This document shows positions 7,698 through 9,398 of a stretch of 9,398 bases of DNA, one piece after another; the first letter of the stretch is position 1; the number at the start of each line of letters is the position of its first letter. Source of the stretch: an uncultured Collinsella sp. (GTDB taxonomy: Bacteria; Actinomycetota; Coriobacteriia; Coriobacteriales; Coriobacteriaceae); assembly GCA_937950415.1 (NCBI GenBank), contig CALFDL010000326.1, forward strand, positions 1-9,398, in the 5' to 3' direction. The position numbers and the translations under genes were made by a program. The notes below the pieces were generated by a model. That model worked only from the letters and a program-made list of their open reading frames with translations. It was not told where the DNA came from and searched no databases.

Positions 7698-8063
7698 ATG
7701 CGCTTTATGCTTAACTGGCTCTTTACCTCAATCGCCATCGCGATCGCAACGTTTCTCGTCCCCGGCATTCAGCCCTTCGGTTTTGCCGAGGCCTGGGTCT
7801 GTTTCGCCTTCGTGGGACTGTTCCTGAACATCGTCGATTCGCTCGTCAAGCCGTTCCTGACGGTCATCTCGCTGCCACTCACGATCATTACGCTGGGTAT
7901 TTTTCAGCTCGTAGTCAACAGCTTTATGCTCGAGCTGGCCAGCTATCTGTCGGTCAATCTGCTGGGCGCGGGTATCTCCATCGCCAGCTTTGGATCGGCC
8001 TTCATGGGCAGCATCCTGGTGTCCATCATGCGCAGCATCCTCGACAGCATCGCCGAGGGCTAA
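7698..8063 (+). CDS. Small membrane protein, phage holin family 4 / YvlD-like
   Basis: This 121-residue, strongly hydrophobic protein has about four membrane segments, near residues 3-22, 30-48, 53-78 and 98-115. It shows the family pattern: FLVPGI at the end of helix 1, a central LFLNIVDSLVKPFL, then SLPLTIITLGIFQLVVNSFM. Homologues are usually labelled 'phage holin family protein' or YvlD. They are widespread chromosomal genes, and the family name alone is not evidence of a lytic role or a prophage. No phage genes surround it. ATG 7698 was chosen because AAAGGA lies 8 nt upstream and the hydrophobic first helix begins at once. The open frame extends upstream to 7563, but that part is low-hydrophobicity and unlike the family. 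It is monocistronic with a strong terminator. Function is unknown; envelope stress or membrane integrity is a possibility from YvlD only. Confidence 0.85.
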   Translation: MRFMLNWLFTSIAIAIATFLVPGIQPFGFAEAWVCFAFVGLFLNIVDSLVKPFLTVISLPLTIITLGIFQLVVNSFMLELASYLSVNLLGAGISIASFGSAFMGSILVSIMRSILDSIAEG

Positions 8064-8103
8064 AACGGCCATTCCGGCCGCGCCCGTCTCAACAGCCCAA
8101 AAC

Positions 8104-8140
8104 GAAGGCCGCCCATCACAAAAATGGGCGGCCTTCTTAT
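8104..8140 (+). terminator. Strong intrinsic terminator after the membrane protein gene
   Basis: GAAGGCCGCCCAT (8104-8116) and ATGGGCGGCCTTC (8124-8136) form a perfect 13-bp GC-rich stem with a 7-nt loop, followed by TTATTT. It begins 40 nt after the stop of the membrane protein gene. Read on the minus strand the stem is followed by GTTTTGGG, so it could also serve as a backup stop for the convergent Rrf2 gene. Confidence 0.88.
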
Positions 8141-8167
8141 TTGCCAAGTCTCAAAGGGCGAGAGAAT

Positions 8168-8198
8168 CTGCCATTTCCACCCCGTCCCCAAATGGCAG
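8168..8198 (-). terminator. Possible hairpin terminator or repeat after the Rrf2 gene
   Basis: CTGCCATTT (8168-8176) and AAATGGCAG (8190-8198) make a perfect 9-bp stem with a 13-nt C-rich loop (8177-8189). It lies 5 nt past the Rrf2 stop on the minus strand. The tract after the stem on that strand is ATTCTCTC, so it lacks a proper U-run and termination would be weak. It shares CCAAATGGCA with the structured element at the left edge of the window (38-47, opposite strand), so it may belong to a dispersed intergenic repeat. Confidence 0.45.
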
Positions 8199-8203
8199 GT
8201 GGG

Positions 8204-8632
8204 CTAGATCACGTAGTCGTAGCCTTCGTTGGGAGCGACAAGTTGATCGAGCGTCACACCGTCGAGGTAGTCGTTGATGAGCTTGTCCAAGTTTTTCCAC
8301 ACGTCGAGCGTGGGGCACTCATCCGAACGCGAGCAGCCCTTGCAGTCGCCGTCCAGGCAGGCGACCGGTGCCAGGCTGCCTTCGGTCAGACGCAAGATCT
8401 CGCCCACCGTGTACTGCTCGGGCGGGCGTGTGAGCACATAGCCGCCGCCCTTGCCGCGCATGCCCGAGAGCATATTGGCGCGCACGAGCGTCGCCAGAAT
8501 ATTCTCGAGGTACTTCTCCGAAATACCCTGACGCGCCGCAATCTCTTTAAGCGGGATGCGGCCAGCCGCCTGGTGCTCGGCCAGATCGACCATAACGCGC
8601 AGGGCATATCTGCCCTTAGTAGAAACCAACAT
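8204..8632 (-). CDS. Rrf2-family transcriptional regulator (IscR/CymR-like)
   Basis: This 142-residue winged-helix repressor matches the Rrf2 family from its first residues (VSTKGRYALRVMVDLA). The recognition region is ISEKYLENILATLVRANM (37-54) and the wing is GMRGKGGGYVL (58-67). Four cysteines follow: C92, C97, C100 and C106 (C-x4-C-x2-C-x5-C). This is where E. coli IscR binds a [2Fe-2S] cluster with C92, C98, C104 and H107. The His position is Leu109 here, so an all-Cys cluster or redox disulfide is possible. Bacillus CymR, the cysteine regulator, lacks this cysteine group but works in complex with CysK. The divergent cysK next door makes a sulfur or Fe-S role likely, and which one is open. 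The start is set by the family N-terminus; AAAGG is 11 nt upstream. Autoregulation is plausible from the palindrome in its promoter. Confidence 0.92.
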   Translation of the reverse strand: MLVSTKGRYALRVMVDLAEHQAAGRIPLKEIAARQGISEKYLENILATLVRANMLSGMRGKGGGYVLTRPPEQYTVGEILRLTEGSLAPVACLDGDCKGCSRSDECPTLDVWKNLDKLINDYLDGVTLDQLVAPNEGYDYVI

Positions 8633-8668
8633 ATATAGTGCTGCCTTTCGGTCTTTTAGTCCGTTGAA

Positions 8669-8696
8669 ATTCTAGCCGAAAAATTGGCTTTGAAAA
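8669..8696 (-). promoter_or_regulatory. Candidate promoter of the Rrf2 gene with palindrome
   Basis: On the minus strand TTTTCA (8696-8691) and TAGAAT (8674-8669) are 16 nt apart. They match the consensus at four and five of six positions. Transcription would start near 8662, about 30 nt before the ATG. The spacer holds an imperfect 16-bp palindrome, AGCC-N8-GGCT (8674-8689). A repressor bound there would cover both promoter elements, which fits autoregulation. Confidence 0.5.
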
Positions 8697-8727
8697 TACC
8701 CGTTCCGGTCAAGATGGTTAATCAACT

Positions 8728-8754
8728 TGCAATAAACTCCTATTTCCTATTGCA
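8728..8754. promoter_or_regulatory. Interrupted palindrome upstream of cysK, candidate operator
   Basis: TGCAATA (8728-8734) and TATTGCA (8748-8754) are perfect inverted halves separated by 13 nt, 27 bp in all. Inside and across the right half are two head-to-tail copies of TCCTATT (8738-8744 and 8745-8751). The right half overlaps the candidate cysK -35 at 8750-8755. Position, symmetry and AT-richness fit a binding site for a dimeric repressor, most simply the neighbouring Rrf2 protein. I do not recognise the sequence as a known IscR or CymR box. Confidence 0.45.
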
Positions 8755-8778
8755 TTACTAGGCTTTAGTGTCTAGTAT
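8750..8778 (+). promoter_or_regulatory. Candidate cysK promoter
   Basis: TTGCAT (8750-8755) and TAGTAT (8773-8778) are separated by 17 nt. The -35 matches consensus only in TTG and the -10 at four of six positions, so activity would be modest. Start of transcription would be near 8785, giving a leader of about 100 nt that contains the hairpin at 8788-8827. The -10 also lies in GTGTCTAG (8768-8775), which is repeated in inverted form at 8828-8835. Confidence 0.4.
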
Positions 8779-8787
8779 GCTTCCCAA

Positions 8788-8827
8788 CAGCTAAACGAAC
8801 AACCTATAAGGTTTGTGGGTTTAGCTG
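8788..8827 (+). promoter_or_regulatory. Leader hairpin upstream of cysK
   Basis: CAGCTAAAC (8788-8796) and GTTTAGCTG (8819-8827) form a perfect 9-bp stem. Inside it AACCT-ATA-AGGTT (8801-8813) forms a second hairpin. A weak ACCGT/ACGGT stem (8836-8853) follows before the ribosome binding site. The whole lies in the presumed cysK 5' untranslated region. It does not match a T-box (no TGGNACC-type sequence) or a SAM riboswitch that I can recognise. There is no U-tract directly after the main stem, so attenuation is not shown. At DNA level the stem could also be an operator. Confidence 0.5.
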
Positions 8828-8885
8828 CTAGACACACCGTAAAACCACACGGTATCCAGTCATTTGAACACTTTGGAGGTTCATC

Positions 8886-9398
8886 ATGAGCAAGGTTTAC
8901 ACGTCCATCGATCAGCTTATCGGCCACACCCCGCTCCTGGAGCTCACCCACTTTGAGGCCGACGAGGACCTCAAGGCCCGCGTGCTCGTCAAGTTGGAAT
9001 ACTTCAACCCCGCCGGGTCCGTTAAAGACCGCGTCGCCAAGAACATGATTGACGAGGCCGAAAAGGCAGGCAAGCTCGTGCGCGGCGGCGACTACACCAT
9101 CATCGAGCCCACGAGCGGCAACACCGGCGTCGGCATCGCCTCGGTGGCGGCGGCTCGCGGCTACAAGGTGATCATCACCATGCCCGAGACCATGTCCGTC
9201 GAGCGCCGCAAGCTCATGCAGGCATACGGCGCACAGCTCGTGCTCACCGACGGCTCCAAGGGCATGAAGGGCGCCATCGCCAAGGCCGAGGAGCTGCAGA
9301 AGGAGACCCCCAACAGCATTATCGCCGGCCAGTTTGTGAACCCCGCCAACCCCGCCATCCACAAGGCCACGACCGGCCCCGAGATCTGGGATGACACC
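8886..9398 (+). CDS. cysK: Cysteine synthase (O-acetylserine sulfhydrylase), 3' end outside window
   Basis: These are the first 171 codons of a pyridoxal-phosphate enzyme that makes L-cysteine from O-acetylserine and sulfide in the cytoplasm. The family is about 305-310 residues, so a little over half is present and the frame is open to the window edge. The PLP lysine is K47 in NPAGSVKDR. The substrate-binding loop PTSGNTG (75-81) is intact, and IGHTPLLEL near the N-terminus is typical. The TMPETMSVERRKLMQAYGA stretch and NPANP fit CysK. A cystathionine beta-synthase or CysM is less likely from these motifs, though the missing C-terminus would be needed to exclude an added CBS domain. GGAGG lies 6 nt before the ATG. 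The gene is divergent from the Rrf2 regulator, with a long structured leader. Confidence 0.95.
   Translation, partial: MSKVYTSIDQLIGHTPLLELTHFEADEDLKARVLVKLEYFNPAGSVKDRVAKNMIDEAEKAGKLVRGGDYTIIEPTSGNTGVGIASVAAARGYKVIITMPETMSVERRKLMQAYGAQLVLTDGSKGMKGAIAKAEELQKETPNSIIAGQFVNPANPAIHKATTGPEIWDDT

Noticed and set aside
7698..8063. A prophage remnant suggested by the holin family name.
   Set aside because: No other phage gene, integrase or attachment site is nearby. The family is common in ordinary chromosomes.
8777..8794. A tiny leader peptide (MLPNS) before cysK that could drive attenuation.
   Set aside because: It has no cysteine codons and no ribosome binding site, and it would start at or before the predicted transcription start.
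8785..8885. A T-box or SAM riboswitch upstream of cysK.
   Set aside because: I see no T-box TGGNACC sequence, no specifier-type leader, no SAM-I core and no terminator with a U-tract. The leader is also short for a T-box.

Overview
The window is GC-rich, with dense codon use of the actinobacterial kind. Its gene content is an AddAB-type recombination nuclease, a YerC/TrpR-like regulator, an Rrf2 regulator and a cysteine synthase. Together these suggest a Gram-positive gut actinobacterium of the Coriobacteriia (Collinsella-like). That placement is inferred from protein and base composition, not from a marker gene. I see no tRNA, rRNA, CRISPR array, insertion sequence or integrase.

Left two thirds (107-6892, minus strand): a two-gene operon transcribed right to left. 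addB (3743-6892) comes first and addA (107-3739) second. Only 3 nt separate them, and the addA ribosome binding site lies inside the end of addB, so the two subunits are probably translationally coupled. AddA carries an intact UvrD/SF1A motor and an intact C-terminal RecB-family nuclease. AddB keeps its nuclease motif, but its N-terminal Walker A is missing and two of the four expected iron-sulfur cysteines are replaced. The operon ends in two interleaved inverted repeats (35-98).

Middle (7027-8140): a hairpin terminator (7027-7052) separates addB from a small TrpR-like regulator of the YerC family (7076-7375, minus). A 322-nt gene-free stretch with a candidate promoter and leader hairpins follows. 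Next comes a 121-residue membrane protein of the 'phage holin family 4'/YvlD type (7698-8063, plus), closed by a strong 13-bp hairpin terminator.

Right end (8168-9398): an Rrf2-family regulator (8204-8632, minus) is divergent from cysK (8886 onward, plus, cut by the window end). The 253 nt between them are AT-rich and unusually structured. They hold a candidate promoter on each strand, an interrupted palindrome overlapping the cysK -35, a 7-bp tandem repeat, and a 9-bp leader hairpin before cysK. The layout suggests cysteine or Fe-S responsive control, with the Rrf2 protein acting on both directions.

I found no clear evidence of an undescribed multi-gene system. The most rewarding places are the rrf2/cysK control region, the atypical cysteine ligand sets in AddB and in the Rrf2 protein, and the interleaved repeats downstream of addA.
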